From an uncultured Clostridia bacterium (lineage in GTDB: Bacteria > Bacillota > Clostridia > Christensenellales > UBA1242): a stretch of DNA of 48,947 nucleotides. The notes beneath the pieces are model-generated. The model saw only the letters and a list, made by a program, of their open reading frames with translations, was not told the origin of the DNA and ran no database searches. The stretch lies in the NCBI GenBank assembly GCA_944349895.1, contig CALVNQ010000001.1:1-48947 (forward strand). The letters run 5' to 3'. The position numbers were made by a program, and so were the translations under genes. This document shows positions 1-9,803 of the stretch, one piece after another. The stretch's first letter is position 1; every line of letters begins with the position of its first letter.

Positions 1-1304
1 TTATCAAACTCTATTCCCATATCTTCGGCGTATGATTTGGCTTTATCTATGCCCACATATGATAAAACTTTTATTGCGGGGATATTAATCGATTTTGATA
101 TTGCCTCTGTTATTGAGACATAACCCCTATATTTACCATCTACGTTTTTAGGATTATAATCTGTAAGTACTAATTGTTCATCTAAAATTTGTGTGCTGGG
201 TGATATTATATCTTCGTTTATTGCGGGGGCGTATACCAGTATAGGCTTAATAGTTGAGCCCGGTTGACGTTTTGCATTTAAAATCTTATATGCGCTACTG
301 CCTTCATATGCCTTAACAGTATGCTTTTTTGTGTCCAATACTATTCCTGCGTGATCGGCACTTTTAAAATCTTCACTTAAAAGTGCTTTGTGTAAATTAT
401 CTTGCGTCTCTTTAGAAAGGTATGTGTGTATTTTATACCCTCTTAAGGCAATTTCCTTAGCTGGCAGATTTAAAATTTTGCATGCTTCATCTAAAGAAGC
501 TTCGCTGTAAGAATTGAGTCTGTTGGTATTTTCAGTTTGTAAATTAAGGCTTATAGGTTTATTTTTTGCTGTCAAGCATTCTTCTTCGTTTATAAATTCA
601 CTTTTTAACATTTCTGAAAGAACTAAATTTCTTCTGTTTAATGCATTAGACGGATTTGTTATAGGTGAATATTTGTTTGGAGATTTTATCATTCCGGCTA
701 AAAGAGCAGATTCTTCCAAACTTAAATCTTTTGATGATTTAGAAAAGTAATAATTGGAAGCGTTTTCTAATCCATAGCAATTGTTGCCATAATATATAGC
801 ATTCAAATATTTTTCAAGTATCTCATCTTTTGAATAAGATTTTTCTAATTTTTTTGTTAAAATTATTTCTTTTATTTTTCTCTGGAAGGTTTTTTCGGAG
901 GATAAATGAGTGTTTTTGATTAGTTGCTGACTTATTGTTGAGGCTCCTTCTTTAAGACTTTTTGATAATATATTATTTATCCCTGCTTTTATTATACGCT
1001 TATAGTTTAAACCATTATGGTTATAAAAATTCTTATCTTCTATGGCTATGAAAGATTCTTTAACGTAGCATGGAAGTAAATCCAATTTTGCATAAGCATT
1101 GTTAAAAGTATTATCTTGTTTTATAGGTCTATTATCACAATCATATATTTCTATTGATAAAGAAGATGAAGAAAGTTTATTGTCATCTAGTTCCAAATAC
1201 GAATATTTCGCAAAATTAATACCTATAAATATTGCTCCGAATAAAGCAATCACACAAAAGATTATTATAACTGTTATGAGCGATATTTTGACAAATTTCT
1301 TCAT
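1..1304 (-). CDS. Class A penicillin-binding protein (PBP1A type), partial: C-terminus beyond window
   Basis: This is a bifunctional murein synthase that polymerises glycan strands and cross-links peptides at the outer face of the membrane. The 434 codons present start at ATG 1304-1302 and stay open to the window edge. Residues 8-31 form an N-terminal membrane anchor. The GT51 domain shows EDKNFYNHNG at 89-98, which carries the catalytic Glu89, and EGASTISQQL at 119-128. The transpeptidase domain shows GSTIK with the nucleophile Ser350 and Lys353, and SIN at 405-407. The KTG motif would lie outside the window. The gene is divergent from miaB across a 68-bp gap. The ribosome site is weak (AAAGAAG about 13 nt upstream of the ATG). 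The family call is firm; which paralogue it is cannot be decided from this sequence. Confidence 0.93.
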   Translation of the reverse strand, partial: MKKFVKISLITVIIIFCVIALFGAIFIGINFAKYSYLELDDNKLSSSSLSIEIYDCDNRPIKQDNTFNNAYAKLDLLPCYVKESFIAIEDKNFYNHNGLNYKRIIKAGINNILSKSLKEGASTISQQLIKNTHLSSEKTFQRKIKEIILTKKLEKSYSKDEILEKYLNAIYYGNNCYGLENASNYYFSKSSKDLSLEESALLAGMIKSPNKYSPITNPSNALNRRNLVLSEMLKSEFINEEECLTAKNKPISLNLQTENTNRLNSYSEASLDEACKILNLPAKEIALRGYKIHTYLSKETQDNLHKALLSEDFKSADHAGIVLDTKKHTVKAYEGSSAYKILNAKRQPGSTIKPILVYAPAINEDIISPSTQILDEQLVLTDYNPKNVDGKYRGYVSITEAISKSINIPAIKVLSYVGIDKAKSYAEDMGIEFD

Positions 1305-1337
1305 ATTTCTTAATATGCTTCTTTAAAAGCAAATTAT

Positions 1338-1366
1338 TTGCAAATCTTTATAAAATTTTGTATAAT
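1338..1366 (+). promoter_or_regulatory. Promoter of miaB, leaderless layout
   Basis: TTGCAA at 1338-1343 and TATAAT at 1361-1366 are separated by 17 nt. The ATG of miaB at 1373 begins 6 nt after the -10 box, so transcription is expected to start at or next to the A of the ATG. There is no Shine-Dalgarno. Confidence 0.75.
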
Positions 1367-1372
1367 AACGTT

Positions 1373-2497
1373 ATGTTATATCATATTGTTACATTTGGCT
1401 GTCAAATGAATGTTCATGAATCGGAAAAAATTGCGTTCATTCTTGAAAGTAAGGGTTATAAACTTACCGAAAATAGGGAAGATGCGGACGTAATAGTTTT
1501 TAATACTTGCGCTATCAGAGAAGGCGCAGAAGACCGTATGTTTGGTAATGTTGGGGCATTGAAAAAACTTAAAAAACAAAAGCCCAATTTGATTATAGCT
1601 GTTTGTGGATGTGCTACGCAAAAATATAGCACTGGAGAATATATTAAAAATAAATTTCCTTTCGTTGATATTGTCATTGGAACTTTCAATTTACATAAAC
1701 TAGATGATTATTTAGATCAAGTCAAATTTAAAAAAGTTTTTGATATTTGGCAAGAGGGAGAAATTGACGAGCAGAAAAGTTATCTTAGATCAAGTGGCAA
1801 AAACGCATGGGTAAATATCATGTATGGTTGTAATAATTTTTGTACATATTGTATTGTGCCTTATGTTAGAGGGCGTGAGAAGTCAAGGAAGCCAGAAAAT
1901 ATTTTAAAAGAGGTTCAAGAAATTGTTAATTCTGGTTTATATAATAAAATTACACTGCTCGGACAAAATGTTAATTCTTATGGCAAAGACTTGGACATAA
2001 ATTATAATTTTACTAAGCTCTTAAAAGATATAACTTCAATAAATGGAGATTTTAAAGTTGGATTTATGACATCTCATCCAAAAGATATTACTGACGAACT
2101 GATTGATGAAATTGCAACGAATGATAAAATACTTAAAGAAGTTCATTTGCCTGCTCAAAGTGGAAATAATAGAATTTTGAAACTTATGAACAGATCTTAT
2201 ACTCGAGAAAAATACCTTGAAATAATTAATAAAATAAAAAAACTTATTCCAAATGTTTCGCTCACTTCTGATTTTATTGTTGGATTTCCTACTGAATCCG
2301 AAGAAGAATTTCAAGAAACATTGAATCTTGTTGAGGAAATTAAATTCAATAGTATATTTGCATTTATTTATTCTCCAAGAGAAGGGACGGTCGCCGCAAA
2401 AATGGATGGACAAATACCAGAAGAAATTAAACGCAATAGAGTTAATAGACTTTTATCACTAGAGAAGAAACTTCAAAAAGAGGTTAATAAAAAATGA
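1373..2497 (+). CDS. miaB: tRNA-2-methylthio-N6-isopentenyladenosine synthase MiaB, lacking the TRAM domain
   Basis: This radical-SAM methylthiotransferase adds a methylthio group to i6A37 of tRNA, acting after MiaA, whose gene is in the same operon. The N-terminal domain has the three cluster cysteines in FGCQMN (C10), NTCAIRE (C46) and CGCATQ (C80). The radical-SAM motif CNNFCTYC gives C153, C157 and C160. The GCQMN and NTCAIRE signatures favour MiaB over MtaB or RimO. The protein has 374 residues and stops after the radical-SAM domain, while typical MiaB proteins have over 430 and end in a TRAM domain. No TRAM-like sequence follows, because the stop overlaps the mutS start (ATGA). A TTG at 1358 is in frame, but it lies upstream of the -10 box, so ATG 1373 was chosen. 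Confidence 0.9.
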   Translation: MLYHIVTFGCQMNVHESEKIAFILESKGYKLTENREDADVIVFNTCAIREGAEDRMFGNVGALKKLKKQKPNLIIAVCGCATQKYSTGEYIKNKFPFVDIVIGTFNLHKLDDYLDQVKFKKVFDIWQEGEIDEQKSYLRSSGKNAWVNIMYGCNNFCTYCIVPYVRGREKSRKPENILKEVQEIVNSGLYNKITLLGQNVNSYGKDLDINYNFTKLLKDITSINGDFKVGFMTSHPKDITDELIDEIATNDKILKEVHLPAQSGNNRILKLMNRSYTREKYLEIINKIKKLIPNVSLTSDFIVGFPTESEEEFQETLNLVEEIKFNSIFAFIYSPREGTVAAKMDGQIPEEIKRNRVNRLLSLEKKLQKEVNKK

Positions 2498-5067
2498 AAG
2501 TAACACCTATGTTGCAACAATATCTTAATGTTAAAGAAAAATACCCTGGGACTATCTTATTTTATAGGCTCGGTGATTTTTATGAGATGTTTTTTGAAGA
2601 TGCTGTTGAAATAAGCAAAGCATTGGATCTGACATTAACCCAAAGAGGTGGAGCCCCAATGTGTGGAGTTCCTTTTCATGCTGCAGAGACTTATTTGCAA
2701 AAATTAATTTCTATGAATTATAAAGTTGCAATTTGCGAACAATTAACACAAGCCGGGACAGGTAAAATGGTTGAGAGAGATGTTGTTAGAGTTATAACGC
2801 CAGGGACTGTGACCGAAGACATAATGTTGGATAATTCAAAAAATAATTTTATTTTATGTGTTTTTAAATCAAACGATAGATTGGGTATGAGTTATGCCGA
2901 TATTACAACGGGACTTTTTGAAGTCGAATATGTTGAAGAAAATTTATCAAAAGCTTTGATTGATACTTTAACTCGTATAAATCCAAGCGAAATAATTGGG
3001 AATGATGAAGCAATTATTCTATTTAAATCTTTGCCAGTTAGTAATTTAGGGACTTTCCCTCAAATGCAATCATATTACGATTGGGCATTTAGACAAGAAA
3101 GATGCAATCAAAATTTAAAAAAACAATTTGGCGATAACTATGCGAAAGTATATGAAATTGAAGATAAAAAAGAGTCAATAATTAGCTCTGGGGCTTTAAT
3201 TGAATATATTTCGGAAACACAAAAAAGACAAATTAAATCTATTAAGCATTTGCAATTAGTAAGGAATTGTGATTATATGCAGATTGATGCTACTGCAAGA
3301 AGAAACCTTGAATTGGTTGAGACCATTAGAGAAAGAAAAAGATATGGTTCATTAATTTGGCTTTTAGACAGAACCAAAACAAGCATGGGGGCTAGAAAAT
3401 TTAGATATTATTTTGATCACCCTTTGCAATCACCGGTTTTGATTAATGAACGTTTAAATAAAGTTGAAGAACTTGTTAGAAAGCCTGTTATTCGTGATGA
3501 AATTAATGAGCACCTATCTTGCGTAGGAGATATTGAGCGATTGGCAGGAAAAATTGCATATGGAAATGTGTCCCCGAAAGATTTATTGTCCCTCAGAAAT
3601 TCTTTAAAAAAATTGCCAGATCTTAAAAAAGCGTTAGATAAATCTGAAAGTCTTAAAGCCCTGAATCAACGAATTAATGGCTTCGAGGATTTATATATAT
3701 TACTTCTTAATGCTATAGATGATGATGCTCCATTGCTTTTAAGAGATGGGGGATTTATTAAGCCCGGTTTTAATAGTGAACTTGATAGTTTAAGGAATAT
3801 TAAAACTGAGGCAAAAAAATGGGTTGAAAGTTTAGAAAAAGAAGAAAAAGAAAAAACTGGGATTAAAAGCTTGAAAATAATTTCCAATAGAGTCTTTGGT
3901 TATTTTATAGAAATAAATAAAAAAGATATTTCTCATGTCCCACTTTACTATAAAAGAAAACAGACTGTTGCGAATAATGAAAGGTATATAACAGAAGATT
4001 TAAAAATTATAGAGGATAAAATTCTAGGAGCAGACGAAAAGGCTATAAAGCTTGAAAATATCATTTTCGAGCAACTAAAAGAACATTTGTTAGGTACTGT
4101 TGATGATCTGCTTTCTTCAGCTGATGCAATAAGTGAAGTTGATGCAATAAATTCTTTGGCTGTTTCTGCAATTACTCATAATTATACTCGCCCTGAAATT
4201 TCTGATGAAATCAATGAAATCAAAATTGAAGGAGGGAGACATCCTGTTGTTGAGGCTTTCTTGAAAGATAATTCATTCATTTCAAATGACACATTTTTAT
4301 CATCTCCCGATGATCAAATCATGATTATAACCGGCCCTAATATGGCTGGTAAAAGTACTTATATGCGCCAGGTTGCCATTATAACTTTTATGGCGCACAT
4401 TGGTAGTTTTGTCCCAGCTTCATACGCAAAGATAGCAATTACCGATCGTATTTTTACAAGGGTTGGCGCAAGTGATGATTTAGCTTTTGGGCAAAGTACT
4501 TTTATGGTCGAAATGAGCGAAGTAGCAACAATTTTAGCTAATGCTACCGAAAGAAGCCTTGTAATTTTAGATGAGATTGGAAGGGGAACATCAACGTTTG
4601 ATGGGTTAAGTATAGCATGGGCTGTTGTTGAACATTTATCTAAAGTATTGCCTGCGAAGACCCTTTTTGCAACTCATTATCATGAATTGACAGATTTAGA
4701 AGGCAATTTGGATGGAGTAAAAAATTATAAAATTATGGTTAAAGAGCTCGATGATGATGTTGTTTTCTTGAGAAAAATAGCAAGAGGCGGTGCGAATAAA
4801 AGCTTTGGTATAGAAGTGGCGAGGATGGCAGGTTTGCCTAAACAAGTTCTTGACAGAGCAAAGATTATTTCTAAAAATTTAGAAAAATTTAATCAGAAAC
4901 TTGACGCCTCTGTTTTAAATAATTTAGATATAGAAAAGAAAGAAAATAATAAGGTGAAAGAAGAGGTTTTTAATATTTTAAAAGATTTAGATACAAATAG
5001 GATTTCGCCAATGGGTGCTTTTGATATACTTGTTGACCTTGTTAATAAAGTTAAGGAGGAAAAATGA
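2494..5067 (+). CDS. mutS: DNA mismatch repair protein MutS
   Basis: MutS is the mismatch-recognition ATPase that scans new DNA as a dimer and recruits MutL. At 857 aa it has normal length. The mismatch-reading Phe-x-Glu motif is F29-Y30-E31 in GDFYEMF. The connector, lever and clamp domains follow, and the C-terminal ABC-type ATPase has Walker A GPNMAGKST from G614, Walker B LVILDEIGRGTST near 686-698 and the ATHYHEL switch. The start overlaps the miaB stop by 4 bp and the stop overlaps the mutL start by 4 bp, indicating translational coupling in a miaB-mutS-mutL-miaA operon. Confidence 0.98.
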   Translation: MKVTPMLQQYLNVKEKYPGTILFYRLGDFYEMFFEDAVEISKALDLTLTQRGGAPMCGVPFHAAETYLQKLISMNYKVAICEQLTQAGTGKMVERDVVRVITPGTVTEDIMLDNSKNNFILCVFKSNDRLGMSYADITTGLFEVEYVEENLSKALIDTLTRINPSEIIGNDEAIILFKSLPVSNLGTFPQMQSYYDWAFRQERCNQNLKKQFGDNYAKVYEIEDKKESIISSGALIEYISETQKRQIKSIKHLQLVRNCDYMQIDATARRNLELVETIRERKRYGSLIWLLDRTKTSMGARKFRYYFDHPLQSPVLINERLNKVEELVRKPVIRDEINEHLSCVGDIERLAGKIAYGNVSPKDLLSLRNSLKKLPDLKKALDKSESLKALNQRINGFEDLYILLLNAIDDDAPLLLRDGGFIKPGFNSELDSLRNIKTEAKKWVESLEKEEKEKTGIKSLKIISNRVFGYFIEINKKDISHVPLYYKRKQTVANNERYITEDLKIIEDKILGADEKAIKLENIIFEQLKEHLLGTVDDLLSSADAISEVDAINSLAVSAITHNYTRPEISDEINEIKIEGGRHPVVEAFLKDNSFISNDTFLSSPDDQIMIITGPNMAGKSTYMRQVAIITFMAHIGSFVPASYAKIAITDRIFTRVGASDDLAFGQSTFMVEMSEVATILANATERSLVILDEIGRGTSTFDGLSIAWAVVEHLSKVLPAKTLFATHYHELTDLEGNLDGVKNYKIMVKELDDDVVFLRKIARGGANKSFGIEVARMAGLPKQVLDRAKIISKNLEKFNQKLDASVLNNLDIEKKENNKVKEEVFNILKDLDTNRISPMGAFDILVDLVNKVKEEK

Positions 5068-6989
5068 AAATTAATTTGCTAGATAGCATGGTTTTTAATC
5101 GTATCGCTGCAGGAGAAGTTGTTGAAAAACCTGCATCTATTGTTAAAGAATTAGTTGAAAACAGCATTGATGCAAAAGCCACGGTTATTAGTATAGAAAT
5201 AGAAGATGGCGGGAAGAAGAAAATTATTGTGTCAGACAATGGACACGGCATTGATAAAGAAGATTTACATAATGCTTTTCTTCCTCATGCCACAAGTAAA
5301 ATCTCAAAAGTTGAAGATTTGGATAAAATCCAAACTCTTGGTTTTAGGGGTGAAGCTTTGGCTTCAATAGCTTCTGTTTGCCATATTTATGCTTCTTCCA
5401 AAACCAAAGATGAAGATGTTGGGCATAGCTTAAGAATTGATGGAGGGCTTTTTAGTGAAATTAAAGAAGTTGCACGTAATGAAGGGACAACCATAGAAGC
5501 AACTGACTTGTTTTACAATGCTCCTGTAAGAGCCAAATTTTTAAAAAGATCTAAAATTGAGGAAAGCGAGATTACTCATCTCGTAGAAAAATTTATGCTT
5601 GCACATCCAGAAATATCTTTTCTATATGTGGTTGATGGGAAAATGATATATAACACAATATCATCTGAGTTATCTGACATAATATATACCATATATGGTA
5701 AAGAGGTTTACGAAAATCTTCTAAAAATAGATCAAGAATACGAAGGAATTAAAATAAATGGGTTTGTTGTTTCACCTAAATTTTCAAAAGTTAACAGGAC
5801 CAATCAAACTCTTTTCGTTAATGGGAGGTATGTAGAAAATTATTTGATATCTTCTGCTGTGCAGGGTGCTTTTGAACCTTTTTTGATGAAAGGCAGATTC
5901 CCAATATATATTTTAGGGTTGACTGTTCCAGCAGATTCTGTTGATGTCAATATCCACCCAACTAAACGAGAAGTTAAATTTGAAAACTCTAATAAGATTT
6001 TTGGGTTTGTAAGGAGCGCTGTTGAAAATGTTTTATTAAAAGCTAATCATATTGCTGGTTATGAATTTAATCATCAAAATGACATTAATCAATATTCCGA
6101 AGCTGAACTCTTAGATTCTAACAACAAAGAGGGTTTTAGACATCTGCCTGTTGCTGATATTGAACCATTGCCTATTAAAGAAGGTGTCAGTTATAAAGAT
6201 AACAAGCCTGATGATAAAATTAAATATCCTATTAAAGAAGCAAATCTTAATTCTCACATTACAAAGACAGATATTCCTGATTTTAGAAAAATCGTTCTTG
6301 ACGATGAGTCAAGTAATGATTCAAATGGTCCTAGAGTGTTTTTTGATCAAAAAAAAGTCAAAAATGTTGATGAAGTTATCTTGAATAAAGCTTCAGAAGA
6401 TACATTTTTATCGGCTTCTGTGAAAGATGATATGAAGATTTTAGGTTCTTTATTTTCTACTTATCTAATTGTTGAATACGATGAAAAAGCATATTTTATT
6501 GATCAGCATGCAGCTCATGAAAGAACTTTATTTGATAAATTATGCAACCAAGTTGAAAACTCATCGGTAATGAAACAAACTCTCTTGTTACCTTTTATTT
6601 TGAATTTATCACCGAAAGAAAAAGTTAAATTTATTGAAACTATTGATGCTTTGAAATTATTAGGTTTTGAAATAAATGAAAAAGATGATTCGTATCAAAT
6701 TACAGCAATTCCTTTGATCTTAAACGGTATTAATTTAAAAGATTTTTTTGAATCGGTTTTTAAAGATGAATCTATATTTGACAAAAGCGCTAGTAATATT
6801 ATGAAAGAAAGATTAAGTCAATATGCATGTAAACATGCTATAAAAGCCGGGGACATTATCTCAAAAGAACAGATTGCTTTTCTAATTGACGAAATGAGGA
6901 AGGGTGTTTTATTGTGTCCTCATGGCAGACCTGTTGTCATAGAAATGTCTAAATATGATTTTGAAAAATTATTTAAAAGAGTGATATGA
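5064..6989 (+). CDS. mutL: DNA mismatch repair endonuclease MutL
   Basis: MutL is a GHKL-ATPase matchmaker and, in bacteria lacking MutH, the strand-nicking endonuclease. Residues 1-330 form the ATPase domain, with NRIAAGEVVEKP from residue 12, the KELVENSIDA box (catalytic Glu29), DNGHGI and FRGEALASI. A variable linker spans about 340-450. The C-terminal domain has DQHAAHE from D480, the ACKHAIKAGD box and CPHGRP from C618, the metal-site signatures of nuclease-type MutL. The last acidic position of the DQHA(X)2E(X)4E motif is Asp instead of Glu. An AAGGAGG site sits just before the start and the ATG overlaps the mutS stop. Confidence 0.97.
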   Translation: MKINLLDSMVFNRIAAGEVVEKPASIVKELVENSIDAKATVISIEIEDGGKKKIIVSDNGHGIDKEDLHNAFLPHATSKISKVEDLDKIQTLGFRGEALASIASVCHIYASSKTKDEDVGHSLRIDGGLFSEIKEVARNEGTTIEATDLFYNAPVRAKFLKRSKIEESEITHLVEKFMLAHPEISFLYVVDGKMIYNTISSELSDIIYTIYGKEVYENLLKIDQEYEGIKINGFVVSPKFSKVNRTNQTLFVNGRYVENYLISSAVQGAFEPFLMKGRFPIYILGLTVPADSVDVNIHPTKREVKFENSNKIFGFVRSAVENVLLKANHIAGYEFNHQNDINQYSEAELLDSNNKEGFRHLPVADIEPLPIKEGVSYKDNKPDDKIKYPIKEANLNSHITKTDIPDFRKIVLDDESSNDSNGPRVFFDQKKVKNVDEVILNKASEDTFLSASVKDDMKILGSLFSTYLIVEYDEKAYFIDQHAAHERTLFDKLCNQVENSSVMKQTLLLPFILNLSPKEKVKFIETIDALKLLGFEINEKDDSYQITAIPLILNGINLKDFFESVFKDESIFDKSASNIMKERLSQYACKHAIKAGDIISKEQIAFLIDEMRKGVLLCPHGRPVVIEMSKYDFEKLFKRVI

Positions 6990-6990
6990 C

Positions 6991-7878
6991 ATGTATAGAG
7001 CTATTTTTATTTTAGGGCCGACAGGAGTTGGTAAAAGTGAGTTCGCTGTTAAAATTGCTCAATTGTTTAATGGGGAAATTATTTCTGCTGATAGCGTACA
7101 AATTTATAAAGGCTTGGATATAGGTTCTGCTAAAATAAAAAAAGATGAAATGCAAGGCATTATACATCATGCTATTGACATTTTAGAACCTAATCAGAAT
7201 TTTTCGGTCTTTGATTTTGTTGAAATGACAAAAAAATTAATCCAGGATATATCTTCAAGAGGGAAATTGCCCATTATTGTCGGGGGTACTGCGCTCTATG
7301 TTAAAGCTTTAATGGAAGGGTATGATTTTGGAGGTAAAGAGAAAGAGTCCACTTTTAGAGAAAAACTATGGCATATTGACAATTCAGAACTTATGGATAT
7401 GTTAAAAAAATATGATCCCATTAAAGCTTCTAAAGTTGAAATGAATGATAAGAAAAAATTGATTAGATACATTGAATTAGCTAAATATGGGAAAGAACCT
7501 GGGAAATCTGAAACCGATATAGATTTTTTTGCTTTCGCATTAGTTTTGGATAGAAACATTTTGTATGAAAGAATTAATTCTAGGGTCGATAAGATGATTG
7601 AACTTGGTTTGATTGATGAAGTTAATAATTTAAAACAAAAGGGTTTTAATATTGAGAATCAGTCTATGAAAGCGATTGGCTACAAAGAAACCCTAGATTA
7701 TTTAGACGGTAAAATTTCAATTGACGAACTAATAAGTTTGATTAAACAACACACAAGAAATTATGCAAAAAGACAGATGACTTTTTTAAGAGGAATGAAA
7801 ATTAAAATGTTTGATCGTTATGCCGAAAATGATATTATAAATAAAGTGGAGGAATGGTATGGAAATAAAAATGATTGA
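6991..7878 (+). CDS. miaA: tRNA dimethylallyltransferase MiaA
   Basis: MiaA transfers a dimethylallyl group to N6 of A37 in tRNAs reading U-initial codons, making the substrate for MiaB, which is encoded first in the same operon. The P-loop GPTGVGKS lies at 9-16, followed by the SADSVQIYKGLDIGSAK substrate-binding segment and the IVGGTALYVKAL box. The length of 295 aa is normal. The start lies 1 nt after the mutL stop. The 3' end overlaps the next gene by 20 bp. Confidence 0.97.
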   Translation: MYRAIFILGPTGVGKSEFAVKIAQLFNGEIISADSVQIYKGLDIGSAKIKKDEMQGIIHHAIDILEPNQNFSVFDFVEMTKKLIQDISSRGKLPIIVGGTALYVKALMEGYDFGGKEKESTFREKLWHIDNSELMDMLKKYDPIKASKVEMNDKKKLIRYIELAKYGKEPGKSETDIDFFAFALVLDRNILYERINSRVDKMIELGLIDEVNNLKQKGFNIENQSMKAIGYKETLDYLDGKISIDELISLIKQHTRNYAKRQMTFLRGMKIKMFDRYAENDIINKVEEWYGNKND

Positions 7879-9064
7879 AGAGGCCCTTTTGTCAAATTTT
7901 AATGAAATTGATAAAGTTTGTTTCATTAATCAAAAAAAAGTTTTAAAAGCTTTCCAAAGTTGTAAAGTTGATTCTTCGATGTTTTCTGGGACAACGGGAT
8001 ATGGTTATGATGATAAAGGTAGAGAAACTTTATGTAAACTTTATGCTAATGTTTTTGGGGCCGAAGAGGCTATTGTAAGTCCATTGCTTACCTGTGGAAC
8101 TCACACTATTTCAACAGCTTTATATGGACTTTTAAGACCTGGGGATACTTTATTATCTATTAGTGGAGATTTGTATGATACCCTTTCTGAAACCCTTTTT
8201 GGTAAAGGAAATGGTAGCCTTGAAGATTTCGGGATTAAATATGAAAAAATAGATTTGCTTGATGATGATTTCAATTATGACGAAATAGAAAAATTTGTAA
8301 AAAATATCGCTCCTAAAGTTGTTTTTGTCCAAAGATCTCGTGGATATTCAACGAGAAAAGCTCTTAATATTCAACAAATGCAAAAAGTTTTTTCTTTTGT
8401 TAAAAATCTTTCTCCAGATTGTTTTATTATGGTTGATAATTGTTATGGGGAGTTTGTGGAAGATAAGGAGCCTTCTGAAGTTGGCGCAGATGTAATTGTT
8501 GGCTCTTTAATAAAAAATCCAGGGGGAGGTATTGCTCCAACAGGTGGATATATTGTCGGCTCACATAAAGCTATTAGTTTAATTTCAAAAAGGTTTACTT
8601 GCCCTTCTTTAGGTTTAGAAGTGGGATCTTATGAATTCGGGTATAGACTCTTTTATCAAGGCCTTTTTTTAGCGCCACATGTTGTTGCACAATCTATTAA
8701 AGGAGCTTTAATTATCGCTAAAGTTATGGAAGAAAAAGGTTATAAAGCTATACCGTCAACTAATCAAAAATCAAGTGATATTATTACAAGTATCATTCTT
8801 AATGACGAAAAAAAGTTAATAAAATTTGTTCAAATGATACAAAAATTTTCTCCAGTTGATTCTTTTGTTACACCTATGCCTTGGGATATGCCGGGTTATG
8901 AAGATAAAGTTATTATGGCGGCAGGAACTTTTGTTGGAGGCGCCTCGATCGAACTTTCATGTGATTCCCCAATAAAACCACCTTTTGTTGCTTATTTTCA
9001 AGGGGCTTTGACATACGAACATGCTAAGGTGGTAGCAGAAGAGCTTATGTTAAATTTCGACTAA
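7859..9064 (+). CDS. PLP-dependent methionine gamma-lyase family protein (YnbB-like, 'aluminium resistance' family)
   Basis: The protein is a fold-type I PLP enzyme of the family often named aluminium resistance protein. Its physiological substrate is not established from sequence; related enzymes cleave sulfur amino acids. Visible features are the glycine-rich FSGTTGYGYDDKGRETL near the N-terminus, CGTHTIS, a MVDNCYGEF box for the PLP pyridine ring, and the Schiff-base lysine K219 in SLIKNPGGG. The length of 401 aa fits the family. A GGAGG site at about 7849 supports ATG 7859, and an in-frame ATG at 7871 is a less likely start. Location directly after miaA is typical in Bacillota. Confidence 0.85.
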   Translation: MEIKMIEEALLSNFNEIDKVCFINQKKVLKAFQSCKVDSSMFSGTTGYGYDDKGRETLCKLYANVFGAEEAIVSPLLTCGTHTISTALYGLLRPGDTLLSISGDLYDTLSETLFGKGNGSLEDFGIKYEKIDLLDDDFNYDEIEKFVKNIAPKVVFVQRSRGYSTRKALNIQQMQKVFSFVKNLSPDCFIMVDNCYGEFVEDKEPSEVGADVIVGSLIKNPGGGIAPTGGYIVGSHKAISLISKRFTCPSLGLEVGSYEFGYRLFYQGLFLAPHVVAQSIKGALIIAKVMEEKGYKAIPSTNQKSSDIITSIILNDEKKLIKFVQMIQKFSPVDSFVTPMPWDMPGYEDKVIMAAGTFVGGASIELSCDSPIKPPFVAYFQGALTYEHAKVVAEELMLNFD

Positions 9065-9149
9065 TTTTTAGTTTTATTTTGTAAAAAAGAATTTTTTATA
9101 TATTTTATAACAAAGTTCTTTTTTTATATATTCTTAAATAAATTATAAT

Positions 9150-9755
9150 ATGTCCTTATATAAATCTAAATCTTTATTTCAAAAATCTAAAACTTCTCTT
9201 TTATCAAAGTGTAGGGAAACAAAGGGAAGAATAATTGTATTTTTAGTTATTACCCTTATATGCTTCATTGCCGGTATCGTGGTTTATGCTTCTTTGCCAA
9301 CTTTTTATCCCGCAGATGAATACATTTTAAACTTCAATGGCGTTAATTCGGGATTTGGTGCTTTTTTTTCTAGGTTGCTTTCTGTCAGTTTAGTTATGGG
9401 TTTATGCTTTGTTTTTTCTTTAACAATTTGGACTTTACCTTTAGGTGTTACTATTATCGGTTTTAGAGCTTACTTATTAGGATTTAATATAAGTGCTTTA
9501 TGTGCTAATTTTGGTTTGTCTGGTTTGATTGATGCAGTCTTGATTGTTTTACCTTGCCAGATTTTAATATTATTTGGTTTAATTTTATATTTTTCTTTTA
9601 TTTCTAAAACCTGTTCTTTGTGTAGAAAATTTGGCGAGAGAAATTCAATTAAATGGAAGATTATATTTTGGTTTTGGATTTTCTTTATTTTAATCAATAT
9701 TATCGAGACATTATTGTTATTTATTTTCTCTTCAAAAGTCATACTTGTAATTTAA
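9150..9755 (+). CDS. Multipass membrane protein, possibly SpoIIM/DUF95-like
   Basis: The protein has 201 aa with about five hydrophobic segments: roughly 27-48, 74-100, 105-125, 130-152 and 168-200. The central pattern FRAYLLGFNISALC followed by a glycine-rich turn and ILIVLP-like segment resembles the SpoIIM family, membrane proteins of the engulfment machinery, but the match is partial and was judged by eye. The ATG at 9150 is the only start allowed, since an in-frame stop lies at 9135-9137, and no Shine-Dalgarno is visible. It stands alone between the miaB operon and the carboxypeptidase gene. The alternative is an unrelated stage-specific membrane protein. Confidence 0.45.
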   Translation: MSLYKSKSLFQKSKTSLLSKCRETKGRIIVFLVITLICFIAGIVVYASLPTFYPADEYILNFNGVNSGFGAFFSRLLSVSLVMGLCFVFSLTIWTLPLGVTIIGFRAYLLGFNISALCANFGLSGLIDAVLIVLPCQILILFGLILYFSFISKTCSLCRKFGERNSIKWKIIFWFWIFFILINIIETLLLFIFSSKVILVI

Positions 9756-9803
9756 GAATAAAAAAATCTTTTCTGAAAACAATAACTCTAAAAAGGAGTT
9801 AAT

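Noticed and set aside
514-750. Small + strand reading frames inside the first 1.3 kb
   Set aside because: They are shadows of the minus-strand penicillin-binding protein, which is continuous with complete motifs.
9144-9149. TATAAT immediately before ATG 9150 as the promoter of that gene
   Set aside because: Transcription would begin inside the coding sequence and no in-frame start follows closely. It is more likely an AT-rich coincidence.
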